Origin: CAYREV01 sp964423345 | GTDB taxonomy: Bacteria > Bacteroidota > Rhodothermia > Balneolales > Balneolaceae | Length of the DNA stretch: 18,277 nucleotides | Reading direction: 5' to 3' | Assembly: GCA_964423345.1 (NCBI GenBank) | Contig: CAYREV010000037.1 | Span: forward strand, 1-18,277 | In this document: one piece after another, positions 1-7,522 of the stretch | Layout of the letters: every line of letters starts with the position of its first letter | Position numbering within the stretch: position 1 is the first letter of the stretch | Program-made: the position numbers and the translations under genes | Notes under the pieces: model-generated | What the model was told of the DNA's origin: nothing | Database searches by the model: none | Seen by the model: only the letters and a program-made list of their open reading frames with translations

Positions 1-491
1 GGGTCGATGCCTGTCTCCGACTTCCACAATTCAATCGACTCCTCGTCCACCGGCAGCCCGTCATCCTTGTCCCCTTCGAAGACGGTCGCATACAACCGGT
101 CCGGTTCCAATCCCCATTCCTCTACCAGCAGCTCCCAGGCCCATCCGATGGCTTCTTTCTTAAAGTAGTCGCCAAACGACCAGTTGCCCAGCATCTCAAA
201 TAGGGTATGGTGGTAGGTGTCGTGGCCTACCTCGTCCAGATCGTTGTGTTTGCCGCTGACCCGGATGCAGCGCTGGGTATCGGCCGCACGCTGCCAGGTC
301 TCCCCATCCTTGTTCAATCCCGGCTCCTCCCCGAGGAAGATGGGTTTAAAGGGGTTCATACCCGCGTTGGTAAACAACAGCGTTGGATCGTTCTTGGGCA
401 CTACGGGTGCGCTGGATACTATAGCGTGATCCTTCTTGCTGAAAAAATCCAGGAATTCCCGTCGAATTTGGGCGGAACTCTTCTGAGCCAT
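1..491 (-). CDS. alaS: Alanine--tRNA ligase, N-terminal part (cut by left edge)
   Basis: Charges tRNA-Ala with alanine in the cytoplasm (class II synthetase). About 163 residues are visible, starting at an ATG at 491 and running off the left edge. They cover the start of the aminoacylation domain: the PTLLFTNAGMNPFK stretch (motif 1 region), QRCIRVSGKHNDLDEVG, and TYHHTLFEMLGNWSFGDYF (motif 2), all hallmarks of AlaRS and collinear with the E. coli enzyme. The editing and C-Ala domains must lie outside the window. The start is firm because the protein opens with the family-typical MAQKSSAQIRREFLDFF. No Shine-Dalgarno is seen. A TATTTTTG octamer at 536-543 on the minus strand matches the Bacteroidota -7 box TAnnTTTG, but no TTTG lies at the right distance upstream, so it is only a possible promoter. 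The gene is divergent from the DUF502 gene across a 149-nt gap in which I see nothing else. Confidence 0.97.
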   Translation of the reverse strand, partial: MAQKSSAQIRREFLDFFSKKDHAIVSSAPVVPKNDPTLLFTNAGMNPFKPIFLGEEPGLNKDGETWQRAADTQRCIRVSGKHNDLDEVGHDTYHHTLFEMLGNWSFGDYFKKEAIGWAWELLVEEWGLEPDRLYATVFEGDKDDGLPVDEESIELWKSETGID

Positions 492-640
492 CAATGTAAA
501 TCGGTTATAGGTTTATCCATTAGTTACAAGGCCCACAAAAATAGTAAAAATAAGCGTCTAACTCACCCCAAGCTTTTGTATGAAAAGAAAAGGCAAATGG
601 GTTAGATTTAACCATAACTCCCACTTTAAGTAATTGACGT

Positions 641-1210
641 ATGAAAACGCTGTTCAACTATTTTCTTCGAGGGCTCCTGGTGGTATTCCCGCTGGCCGCC
701 ACCTTGTATATTATCGTATCCACGGTAACCTGGACCAATAACACCATGAACGAGCTGCTGTTCGAGTGGTGGAATGTTGATATCCCCGGTCTGGGCATAC
801 TCACCGTCTTCTTCCTGATCAGCTTCCTGGGCTACCTGCTCTCGCGGGCCTTCATCCGGCCGATCGTCCAATATTTCGAGCGACTGCTGAACAAGGTCCC
901 CCTTGTAAAGATTTTGTATGCCTCCCTCAAAGAGCTGACAGAAGCATTTGTAGGCGACAAAAAACGGTTCAACAAACCTGTGCTGGTCAGAATGGGCGAT
1001 CTCGAGGTTCAGCGTATCGGCTTCCTGGTGCAAACCGAATTGGATGAGCTGGGGCTAAAAGAGCAGGTGGCGGTCTACTGTCCCCACTCCTACAACGTTT
1101 CCGGAAACCTATACCTGGTGCCCTCCGATGCGGTAACACCCCTGCAGGCCAACTCGGCGGAAATCATGCGTTATGTGGTATCGGGCGGAATCACCCGGCT
1201 GGAAAAGTGA
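641..1210 (+). CDS. DUF502 family inner-membrane protein
   Basis: A 189-residue membrane protein of the DUF502 family, whose molecular function is not established. Two membrane segments are visible, at about residues 8-30 and 50-70. They are followed by a soluble region (about 75-189) carrying the family signatures: IRPIVQYFERLLNKVPLVKI after the second helix, then VYCPHSYNVSGNLYLVPSDA and a C-terminal SAEIMRYVVSGGI. Length and order are normal for the family. The ATG at 641 fits because the protein begins immediately with the first hydrophobic helix. There is no Shine-Dalgarno. The gene is divergent from alaS and convergent with the FNR gene, so it is probably a single-gene transcript. Family assignment is secure; any role (membrane homeostasis has been suggested for relatives) is not shown here. 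Confidence 0.9.
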   Translation: MKTLFNYFLRGLLVVFPLAATLYIIVSTVTWTNNTMNELLFEWWNVDIPGLGILTVFFLISFLGYLLSRAFIRPIVQYFERLLNKVPLVKILYASLKELTEAFVGDKKRFNKPVLVRMGDLEVQRIGFLVQTELDELGLKEQVAVYCPHSYNVSGNLYLVPSDAVTPLQANSAEIMRYVVSGGITRLEK

Positions 1211-1259
1211 GAGTATGCGAGGGGTGGCTCAGTATTCAACATTCAAAATTGCTATAACC

Positions 1260-2186
1260 TCAATACACTTCCACGAAGGTGCGGGCCGACGGCTTCACGT
1301 AGCGCTTGATCTCCTCGTCCACCCAGCTTTCGGGATCCTTCTCAATGATCGGCTCCCGGATATCCAGGTACTCCTCAAAACCCTTCCGCGCAAGCGTCCG
1401 GTAAATACCCGACTCCATCCCCTTGAGTCCGCAGATATACAGAAGGGTATTGTCTTTCTCCAGGATGGGATCCAGCAATTCCCGGTCGTCTTCCAGGCAG
1501 GTTTGAACATACTTTTTGGTGCCGTCCTTCCTTCGGTCTTCCCTTGAGATATAAGGCAGGTAGTGAAAATGCTCCTTCTCGCGGCTTAGCGGTTCAAAAT
1601 AATCGGCATAGAGCAGATCGGTGCGATAGGCACAACCGAAAACCAGAATGATCTCCCTCTCCAGGCCCTTCTCCATCAGCTCCTTGATCATGCCCCGGTA
1701 GGGAGCAATGCCCGTACCGGTGGCAAAAAAAACATAGTTGAAGTCGCCCGCATTTTCGGGGAGCAGAAACCGCCGGCCGCTGGGTCCGGTCATCTGCACC
1801 GTATCCCCCGGCTTCAGGTCGGCCAAATAATTTGAACAGACCCCCAGGTACAGCTTGTTGCCGTCGAGCTCCTCGATGGTTCTCTTGACCGTGGTCGATA
1901 CCAGTCCCTCATTCCCGTCTTCGCCATAGCTGGGGGAAGAAACGGAGTAGAGGCGGAGCTTGTGGGGACGGCCTTTCTCATTTTCTCCCGGCGGGAGGAT
2001 GCCGATGGATTGCCCCACCTTGACCTTACCCTCCAGGTCGGTACCCGAAATGTCGAAAGTGACGTGGCGTACAAAATTGGGGCTGGCTTCCTTGGTACAG
2101 GTCCAGTTTTCCACGATGGGAACTTCTACCGGGTCCCGGGGCGTATAAATATTCAGTTCTACCTCAGGCAGTTTAATTTCGGGCAT
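1260..2186 (-). CDS. Plant-type ferredoxin--NADP(+) reductase
   Basis: FAD enzyme that passes electrons between ferredoxin or flavodoxin and NADP(H); presumably cytoplasmic (308 residues, no signal peptide). The FAD domain comes first: RLYSVSS at 78-84 binds the flavin and GVCSNYL at 115-121 is typical of plant/cyanobacterial FNR. The NADP domain follows: ATGTGIAPYRGM at 155-166, VFGCAYRTDLLY at 182-193 and ICGLKGMESG at 251-260. The protein ends in VEVY, with the C-terminal aromatic residue that stacks on the flavin in plastid-type FNR. It is therefore unlike the thioredoxin-reductase-like FNRs common in Bacteroidota. BoxA-type reductases share these motifs but carry an N-terminal ferredoxin domain that is absent here. 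No ferredoxin gene is adjacent. The neighbouring minus-strand gene lies about 100 nt upstream, with a possible weak hairpin between them, so cotranscription is uncertain. petH would be the usual name, but the partner is unknown. Confidence 0.88.
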   Translation of the reverse strand: MPEIKLPEVELNIYTPRDPVEVPIVENWTCTKEASPNFVRHVTFDISGTDLEGKVKVGQSIGILPPGENEKGRPHKLRLYSVSSPSYGEDGNEGLVSTTVKRTIEELDGNKLYLGVCSNYLADLKPGDTVQMTGPSGRRFLLPENAGDFNYVFFATGTGIAPYRGMIKELMEKGLEREIILVFGCAYRTDLLYADYFEPLSREKEHFHYLPYISREDRRKDGTKKYVQTCLEDDRELLDPILEKDNTLLYICGLKGMESGIYRTLARKGFEEYLDIREPIIEKDPESWVDEEIKRYVKPSARTFVEVY

Positions 2187-2224
2187 GGGTGGTACAAAAA
2201 AATGGTTTAAGGGTCGTCGTTAAA

Positions 2225-2253
2225 AGGGCAATGAAATTGTAAATGTTTGCCCT
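2225..2253 (-). terminator. Possible weak intrinsic terminator after the repeat-protein gene
   Basis: On the minus strand AGGGCAA (2253-2247) pairs with TTGCCCT (2231-2225), giving a 7-bp stem and a 15-nt loop, followed by TTTAA. It lies between the stop of the repeat-protein gene (2288) and the FNR start (2186). The large loop and short T-run make it weak; it could instead be a chance inverted repeat. Confidence 0.3.
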
Positions 2254-2287
2254 AATAAACAAGCTCTATCTGCTAAAAGAAGTGCCC

Positions 2288-2980
2288 CTACTGATTGCTG
2301 ATATGATACCGAATCAGCTCTTCGACGGAAGGAAGGGATTCCCGTTCCTGTACCAGCTTTTCAACCTCCCCGGTGGTGACTCCCGTATCCTTGAGGCGGA
2401 TCAACTCTTCGGGAGTGATATCCGTATAGCCGAGGTCGTGGAGGTTGCTGGTGTAATAAGCGGTCACATCGTGCTGCCGGAGCCGGACCAGCTCATCCAC
2501 CGACAGCTCGTATCCCAGTTCGATCATCATGGCCACAAAACGGGAAGAGGCATCATTTTGAGCCAGGCTCACCACCTGCTCCAAGGTGATATCGCTGTAG
2601 CCAAGGTCCCTCAGGCGTGAAGTGTAGGTAGCGGTGACTCCCTGCTCTCTTAATTCTATGAGATCTTCCCTGTCCAGGCCGGTGTAGCCCATCTCCTCCA
2701 TCCAGCTGCCCATTCCCTGGAGCAGATCTTCATCGGGCTGGTTTACCCAGGTCACAAATTCCGAGACCGGGTTGCTGGGCACCGTTACATACTTAACCCC
2801 GGCATAGAGTACAAATACTGCGATAAAACTGCTGAAAAGAAGGTAGCGCAGCCATTTGGGAGCGGACAATCCTTTACCAGCCAGGCGCGGCCTGCGGCGG
2901 CTGAGCCTTGATTCGGCCAGTTTGTCCCCTCGTTCGAGGTTATCGAGCTGCTCCTTGAGCTTTCTGAATTTTGCAGTCAT
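2288..2980 (-). CDS. Membrane-anchored repeat protein (four ~29-residue LGY...ITxEELxxL repeats), function unknown
   Basis: I do not recognise this as a named gene. The 230-residue product has a charged, coiled-coil-prone N-terminus (1-40, many Lys/Arg/Glu), one membrane helix at about 45-64 and a C-terminal repeat domain. Four repeats of 28-30 residues begin at 97 (MGYTGLD), 126 (LGYSDIT), 155 (LGYELSV) and 183 (LGYTDIT). Each has the pattern LGY-x-[DL]-[IL]-x-x-[ED]-[EDQ]-L/V-[IV]-x-L-[RK], usually with a GVT/DVT turn and a second helix. From memory, similar LGY/GVT helical repeats occur at the C-terminus of some BlaR1/MecR1-like M56 peptidases and related membrane proteins, but no peptidase domain is present. 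With a positively charged N-terminus preceding the helix, the repeats may be on the outer side; this is inference. Neighbours are a receiver-only response regulator upstream (67-nt gap, same strand) and FNR downstream. Confidence 0.75.
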   Translation of the reverse strand: MTAKFRKLKEQLDNLERGDKLAESRLSRRRPRLAGKGLSAPKWLRYLLFSSFIAVFVLYAGVKYVTVPSNPVSEFVTWVNQPDEDLLQGMGSWMEEMGYTGLDREDLIELREQGVTATYTSRLRDLGYSDITLEQVVSLAQNDASSRFVAMMIELGYELSVDELVRLRQHDVTAYYTSNLHDLGYTDITPEELIRLKDTGVTTGEVEKLVQERESLPSVEELIRYHISNQ

Positions 2981-3047
2981 AGAAATTTACTTTTGCCACC
3001 TTTTGATATCAGGCATACGAAAGTAAAACTATAAAGATTCAGAGTAA

Positions 3048-3416
3048 TCAGGAAGCGAAATCAAAGGTGCGGGTCAACTCGCTAAAGGTGATAGGCTTGG
3101 ACAGAAATCCCACATGATCCGAATCTTTTATTTTGTCCTTGTACACGGAATCGGTATTCCCGGTTATATAAATCACAGGAATGTTCGTAGTGCGGTGAAT
3201 CTCTTTCATGGCTTCGATACCGTCCATCTCTCCCTGCAGGCGGATATCCATCAAAATAAGATCCGGGGAAAGTTCCTGGGCGGCCTCAACCGCTTCCCTG
3301 CCCGATGTAATGGTATCCAGTACGGTATGGCCCATACGCTCTACCATCTTCTTGATCATAAGGGCTATGATCAATTCGTCTTCTACAATAAGAATACTTT
3401 TAGGTGATTCTCCCAA
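3048..3416 (-). CDS. Stand-alone response regulator receiver (CheY-like)
   Basis: A 122-residue protein made of a single receiver domain with no output domain. Key residues are all present: acidic pocket E12/D13 (VEDE), phospho-acceptor D57 in LILMDIRL, switch T85 (YITGNT) and K107 in FLSKP. It would accept phosphate from a histidine kinase and act by protein contact, as in CheY or Spo0F-type relays. The start appears to be TTG at 3416: no ATG or GTG precedes the conserved SILIVEDE strand in frame, an in-frame stop lies at 3435-3437, and AGGAAA sits about 7 nt before the TTG. A CTG at 3422 is the only other candidate. There is no kinase beside it; the PAS kinase at 8616-9707 is distant and unproven as a partner. 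The gene is divergent from the Lon-like gene, with about 164 nt between them. Confidence 0.9.
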   Translation of the reverse strand: MGESPKSILIVEDELIIALMIKKMVERMGHTVLDTITSGREAVEAAQELSPDLILMDIRLQGEMDGIEAMKEIHRTTNIPVIYITGNTDSVYKDKIKDSDHVGFLSKPITFSELTRTFDFAS

Positions 3417-3580
3417 ATCCAGTTTCCTAAATGGTTATTAATAATACTTGCCGGTTCCATAGTATTAGACTTGAAGAAAGCTATTTTGTTACAAGATTGG
3501 ACGTTAGAATAAATTAATGAAACTACCCTCTTCAAACCCTTTTCAGGGCAATTAATCCGATCCCTATCCCTCTGCAGCTA

Positions 3581-6121
3581 ATGTTTCACCCGCCCTTCTC
3601 GGAAGGAACGTATCGGATGGCAGTCTCATTTCTTAAATACAGAAGCATAACCCGTGACAAAAAATTATTCATTGTGAAACAGCTCGATTCAACATCATTG
3701 CGACAGGCATGCCCTCCCAAACAATTTGACTTCCAAACCACAGAAGAGATCAGTGATTCCACCACCGTCCTGGGACAGGAACGGATGACCCAATCCATGG
3801 AATTCGGCACGGACATCAACAAGGACGGCTTTAACATTTTTGCGCTGGGCCCCAATGAAACGGACAAGCGAAGCCATATTGAGCATTTCCTCAAGGAGAA
3901 ATCCAATAACGGGGATAGCCCGGACGACCTCTGCTATGTAAACAATTTTGACGATCGCTATAAGCCGGATGTGCTACGTCTGCCGGCCGGCAAGGGCTGC
4001 GAACTGCAGAAAAAGATGAAACAGCTGATTGAGGAACTCACCCCCACTCTTACTTCGGCCTTTGAAACGGAGGAGTACCAAAACAGGCGGAAGGCCCTGC
4101 AGGATGAAGTGCAGGAACAGCAGGACCAGACGTTCGAGGAACTTCAGAACAAAGCCCGGGAAAAGGGCCTGGCCCTGCTACGCACACCCGCCGGCTTCTC
4201 TTTTGCCCCTATCAAGGAGGATGGGGACCTGATGACCGAGGAGGAGGTTAAGGGACTGTCTGAAGATGATCGCAACGAACTGGAGGAGAAAACCAAGAAC
4301 CTTCAGGAGGAGCTCCAGGACCTGATTCGGCAGATGCCGGCCCAGAAACGCAAGATGAGGGATAAAAAGAAGGAACTCGACCAGGAGATAGCGACTTTCG
4401 CGATCAAGGACCTGTTCCAGGACATACGTGAAGATTTTTCGGAACTCGATGAGGTACAGGATTTCCTGGACGCCGTAGAACTGGATATTGTGGAAAATGT
4501 TCAGGCTATCATGAGCAACCAGGGACAGGGCCAGGGAGGCGGCAACCAGCTCGCCCAGATGCTCGGGGGACAACAGCAGCAGATGCAGCAGACGCCCTCA
4601 TCCTCGGGCAACCCCATCCTGGACCGTTACCGGGTAAACGTGCTGGTTGACAACAGCGATACGGAAGGCACGCCGGTTATTTATGAAGACAACCCCAACT
4701 ACAAAAACCTTCTGGGGCGGGTGGAGTACCAGTCAAAGATGGGAGCCCTCACCACCAATTTTAACATGATCAAGCCCGGGGCACTGCACAAGGCCAATGG
4801 CGGCTACCTGATCCTCGATGCGCGGCAGGTCCTGCTGGAACCCTTTGCATGGGAAGGATTGAAACGGGTCCTCAAGTCGGGGAAAGTCAAAATTGAATCC
4901 CTGGGAGAATCCTACAGCCTTATCAGCACGGTCTCGCTGGAACCCGCTCCCATAGATGTAAATGTAAAAATAATACTGCTCGGCCAGCGGATGCTGTACT
5001 ACCTGCTTTGCAGGTATGACCCCGACTTCAGCAAGCTTTTCAAGGTTGAGGCCGATTTTGAAGATGAGATCGACCGTTCGGAAAACAACCAGATGCAATA
5101 TGTCAAGTTGCTTACAGGCCTGATAAAGGAGAATGAACTGCGTCATTTCGACAAGGAGGCCGTTGCCAGGGTCATTGAACAGAGCTCACGCATGGCGGGC
5201 GACAACCAGAAGCTTACCACCAAGACCGAAGAGCTGAAAAACCTGCTTATGGAAGCCGACCACTGGGCGGGCACCAACGGCCATGATACGGTAACCATCG
5301 ACGATGTGGAGAAAGCGGTTGACCAGCAGATTTACCGCTCCGCACGCCTCCGGGACAAGGTACAGGAATCGATCAATCGAGACTATATCTTCATTGACAC
5401 CGAGGGGGAACGTGTCGGGCAGGTAAACGGGCTGTCAGTATTACGCATCGGCAACCTCATGTTTGGCCGCCCCAATCGTATAACCGCTAAAGTTCAGCTG
5501 GGCAAGGGAGACATTATAAATATTGAACGGGAAGTCGATATGAGTGGCCCCATACACTCCAAGGGGGTACTGATCCTTAAGGGATTTCTGGGTGAACGGT
5601 ACGCCAAGGAACGTCCCCTGTCGATGTCAGCCAGCCTGGTATTTGAGCAGTCCTACTCCAATATTGACGGCGACAGTGCATCCTCGGCCGAACTGTACGT
5701 CCTGCTGTCGGCCATAGGCAAAATCCCCCTTAAACAATCGTTCAGCGTGACCGGCTCGGTCAACCAGCACGGAAAAATCCAGCCCATCGGCGGGGTCAAT
5801 GAGAAGATCGAGGGTTTCTTCGATATCTGTAAGGAAAGGGGACTGACCGGAGATCAGGGCGTACTGATACCCGCCGCCAATGAAAAAAACCTGATGCTCA
5901 AAAGTGAAGTAGTTGAAGCCGTTGAAAACGAGGAATTCCATGTCTACTCGGTTGAAACCATCGAAGAGGGCATGGAGCTTCTCACCGGCCTGAAGATGGG
6001 TGAAGCCGATGAGGAGGGCCATTATCCCGAGGGGACCATCAACAGGATAATTACCGACGAACTCAAAGAACTTGCAAAGAACCGTAAAGCTTTTGGCTCT
6101 TCCGAAAACGGACAAAACTGA
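3581..6121 (+). CDS. Lon-like protease with degenerate P-loop (COG1067, LonB/YcbZ type)
   Basis: Putative cytoplasmic Ser-Lys protease. The C-terminal Lon protease domain (about 600-805) has DGDSAS with the likely nucleophile S699 and PIGGVNEK with K742, so catalysis looks intact. The N-terminal ATPase is eroded: the Walker A position reads GPNETDKRS (90-98), keeping Lys96 but losing the glycines and the Ser/Thr, and the Walker B position reads LILDAR (410-415) without the usual Glu. Residues about 140-310 form a long charged coiled-coil insert, followed by a Gln/Gly-rich linker (313-340). This layout matches YcbZ/LonH-like proteins rather than canonical Lon, and no N-terminal LON substrate domain is present. 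The start is uncertain. The ATG at 3581 adds residues unlike relatives; the ATG at 3617 follows GGAAGGA; the GTG at 3674 begins right before the conserved DSTSLRQACPPKQFDF segment. The USP gene follows after 2 nt, implying one transcript. Confidence 0.9.
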   Translation: MFHPPFSEGTYRMAVSFLKYRSITRDKKLFIVKQLDSTSLRQACPPKQFDFQTTEEISDSTTVLGQERMTQSMEFGTDINKDGFNIFALGPNETDKRSHIEHFLKEKSNNGDSPDDLCYVNNFDDRYKPDVLRLPAGKGCELQKKMKQLIEELTPTLTSAFETEEYQNRRKALQDEVQEQQDQTFEELQNKAREKGLALLRTPAGFSFAPIKEDGDLMTEEEVKGLSEDDRNELEEKTKNLQEELQDLIRQMPAQKRKMRDKKKELDQEIATFAIKDLFQDIREDFSELDEVQDFLDAVELDIVENVQAIMSNQGQGQGGGNQLAQMLGGQQQQMQQTPSSSGNPILDRYRVNVLVDNSDTEGTPVIYEDNPNYKNLLGRVEYQSKMGALTTNFNMIKPGALHKANGGYLILDARQVLLEPFAWEGLKRVLKSGKVKIESLGESYSLISTVSLEPAPIDVNVKIILLGQRMLYYLLCRYDPDFSKLFKVEADFEDEIDRSENNQMQYVKLLTGLIKENELRHFDKEAVARVIEQSSRMAGDNQKLTTKTEELKNLLMEADHWAGTNGHDTVTIDDVEKAVDQQIYRSARLRDKVQESINRDYIFIDTEGERVGQVNGLSVLRIGNLMFGRPNRITAKVQLGKGDIINIEREVDMSGPIHSKGVLILKGFLGERYAKERPLSMSASLVFEQSYSNIDGDSASSAELYVLLSAIGKIPLKQSFSVTGSVNQHGKIQPIGGVNEKIEGFFDICKERGLTGDQGVLIPAANEKNLMLKSEVVEAVENEEFHVYSVETIEEGMELLTGLKMGEADEEGHYPEGTINRIITDELKELAKNRKAFGSSENGQN

Positions 6122-6123
6122 TT

Positions 6124-6972
6124 ATGGCAGAAGAATCAGACCGAGACATAACTATTCGCAAAATCCTGGTAGCCATCGACGCCTCTTCCCACAGCAGTGC
6201 GGCCCTTGAGGCGGCGGCTTCGCTGGCTCAGGTACTCGGAAGCAGACTACAGGGCCTTTTCGTACAAGATGAAACCTGGGACAAGATTAGCCGCCTGCCC
6301 TATGCATCTATCATCAACGAGCTGACCGGCAGAATTGATCCCCTGGAAAGAGAAGGGCTGGAAAATTATATCAGGAGATTGAAACGAAGGTTGCGCATGC
6401 AGCTTGAAACCATCAGCCGAAAGAAACAGATCAGGCATTCCTGGAAATCGGTAGAGGGCAAGGTAGAGGACAAGATCCTTGAAGCCGCAGAGGAAGCCGA
6501 CCTGGTGACCATCGGGCGGCGGGGCAGCTCCTTCCCCCGCAAAAGGAAACTGGGATCCTCAACCAAAAAAATCGTTCAGGCGCTCGACAAACCCATCCTC
6601 ATCCTTAAACAGGGATTGAACCTCGGAGCCAAAATAACGGTGTTGTATGATGCCTCTTCGGAAAGCCAGAAATCCGTCCGCCTAGGCCTGTCCCTGGCAT
6701 GGAGAAACGACAGCTCGCTGGTCATACTGGTTGCCGACAACCGGGCTGAAACCCTGGAGGAACGAAGCAGAGAGCTGGAACATAGGTTGAAGGAGAGTAC
6801 GGTTTCCACCACCATAAAACTTCTTAAACATACCGACACCCTGACCTTCCTCGATTCGGTTAACCGGCTGGAAACGGGATTGCTGATCCTGCCCAAAAAC
6901 CAACCTATTATTGAAAAGAACCTCGAAATAGTGCTCCACTATATTGACAGCCCTATACTGCTTATGACCTGA
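6124..6972 (+). CDS. Tandem-domain universal stress protein
   Basis: A 282-residue cytoplasmic protein with two UspA-like folds. Domain 1 (about 10-163) begins RKILVAIDASSHS with D19 and carries the full ATP-binding signature G-x2-G-x9-G-S/T (G131, G134, G144, S145-S146), so it likely binds ATP. Domain 2 (about 168-282) begins ITVLYDASSESQKS and ends SPILLMT but lacks the glycine motif, so it probably does not bind nucleotide. This active/degenerate pairing is common in tandem USPs. The ATG lies 2 nt after the stop of the Lon-like gene and has no Shine-Dalgarno of its own, suggesting translational coupling and a shared role in stress or protein quality control (inference). Downstream it converges on the Rid gene across a 67-nt gap. 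Confidence 0.9.
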   Translation: MAEESDRDITIRKILVAIDASSHSSAALEAAASLAQVLGSRLQGLFVQDETWDKISRLPYASIINELTGRIDPLEREGLENYIRRLKRRLRMQLETISRKKQIRHSWKSVEGKVEDKILEAAEEADLVTIGRRGSSFPRKRKLGSSTKKIVQALDKPILILKQGLNLGAKITVLYDASSESQKSVRLGLSLAWRNDSSLVILVADNRAETLEERSRELEHRLKESTVSTTIKLLKHTDTLTFLDSVNRLETGLLILPKNQPIIEKNLEIVLHYIDSPILLMT

Positions 6973-6977
6973 GCACC

Positions 6978-6994
6978 GGCCCCTTAAATGGGCC
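6978..6994 (+). terminator. Possible short hairpin after the USP gene
   Basis: GGCCC (6978-6982) and GGGCC (6990-6994) form a 5-bp GC stem with a 7-nt loop just after the USP stop and before the convergent Rid gene. There is no T-run on either strand, so it is weak as an intrinsic terminator, though the position is right. Confidence 0.3.
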
Positions 6995-7039
6995 TAACTG
7001 CCTATACAAAAGACGCCTTGGCTTTAACTCTTTCTCCCC

Positions 7040-7441
7040 CTATTTCTCATCCTTATCAACAACCACGGCTACCGCCTCAATTTCAACCAGCATGTCGGCT
7101 TCTATCAGGGCACTGACTTCTACCATGGAGGTGGCGGGGCGGATCTCTGTAAAAAACTCTCCGTGGGCCCTTCCCACCTCTTTCCAGTGCTCCATATTAG
7201 TCACATAGGTGCGGGTGCGGACTACATCTTTCAGCTCCGCCCCCGCCTTTTGCAGGGCCTGCTCGATATTTTTAATGGCCTGTACGGTTTGCCGGTAGGG
7301 ATCTCCCCGGCCGACCAAGCCGCCGCGACCGTCCGTGGCCGTGGTCCCCGACACATATATCTGCCCACCTATCCGGACCGCCCGGGAATAACCGACTTGC
7401 GGCTCCCACTTGGCCCCTGATGAAAAATTCTTTCTTTTCAT
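7040..7441 (-). CDS. Rid (YjgF/YER057c/UK114) family protein lacking the catalytic Arg
   Basis: A 133-residue protein of the Rid superfamily, small trimeric proteins of which the archetype RidA deaminates reactive enamines/imines. Family signatures are present: YSRAVRIGGQIYVSGTTA near the N-terminus, VVRTRTYVTNMEHW in the middle and RPATSMVEVSALIEADMLVE followed by IEAVA at the end. E. coli RidA uses Arg105 in RPARSCVEV. The aligned residue here is Thr104, while the Glu120-equivalent (MLVEIEA) is kept. That places the protein outside the archetypal RidA group, among subfamilies for which imine deaminase activity is not expected, so I give no gene symbol. The ATG at 7441 has no Shine-Dalgarno. 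It lies 81 nt downstream of the DUF389 gene on the same strand and may be cotranscribed with it. Confidence 0.88.
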   Translation of the reverse strand: MKRKNFSSGAKWEPQVGYSRAVRIGGQIYVSGTTATDGRGGLVGRGDPYRQTVQAIKNIEQALQKAGAELKDVVRTRTYVTNMEHWKEVGRAHGEFFTEIRPATSMVEVSALIEADMLVEIEAVAVVVDKDEK

Positions 7442-7522
7442 AAGTCCGGTTATTCGTTATTGGTTATTTATTACTGGCCTGGTCGCCGAAGCTCTTAACA
7501 GGGAGCGAAGGGGTGCTTGCCT

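Noticed and set aside
536..543. TATTTTTG as a promoter -7 box for alaS
   Set aside because: No TTTG at the matching -33 distance; kept only as a remark in the alaS entry.
207..605. 132-codon plus-strand frame near the left edge
   Set aside because: Mostly antisense to the clearly recognisable alaS; the product has no recognisable motif.
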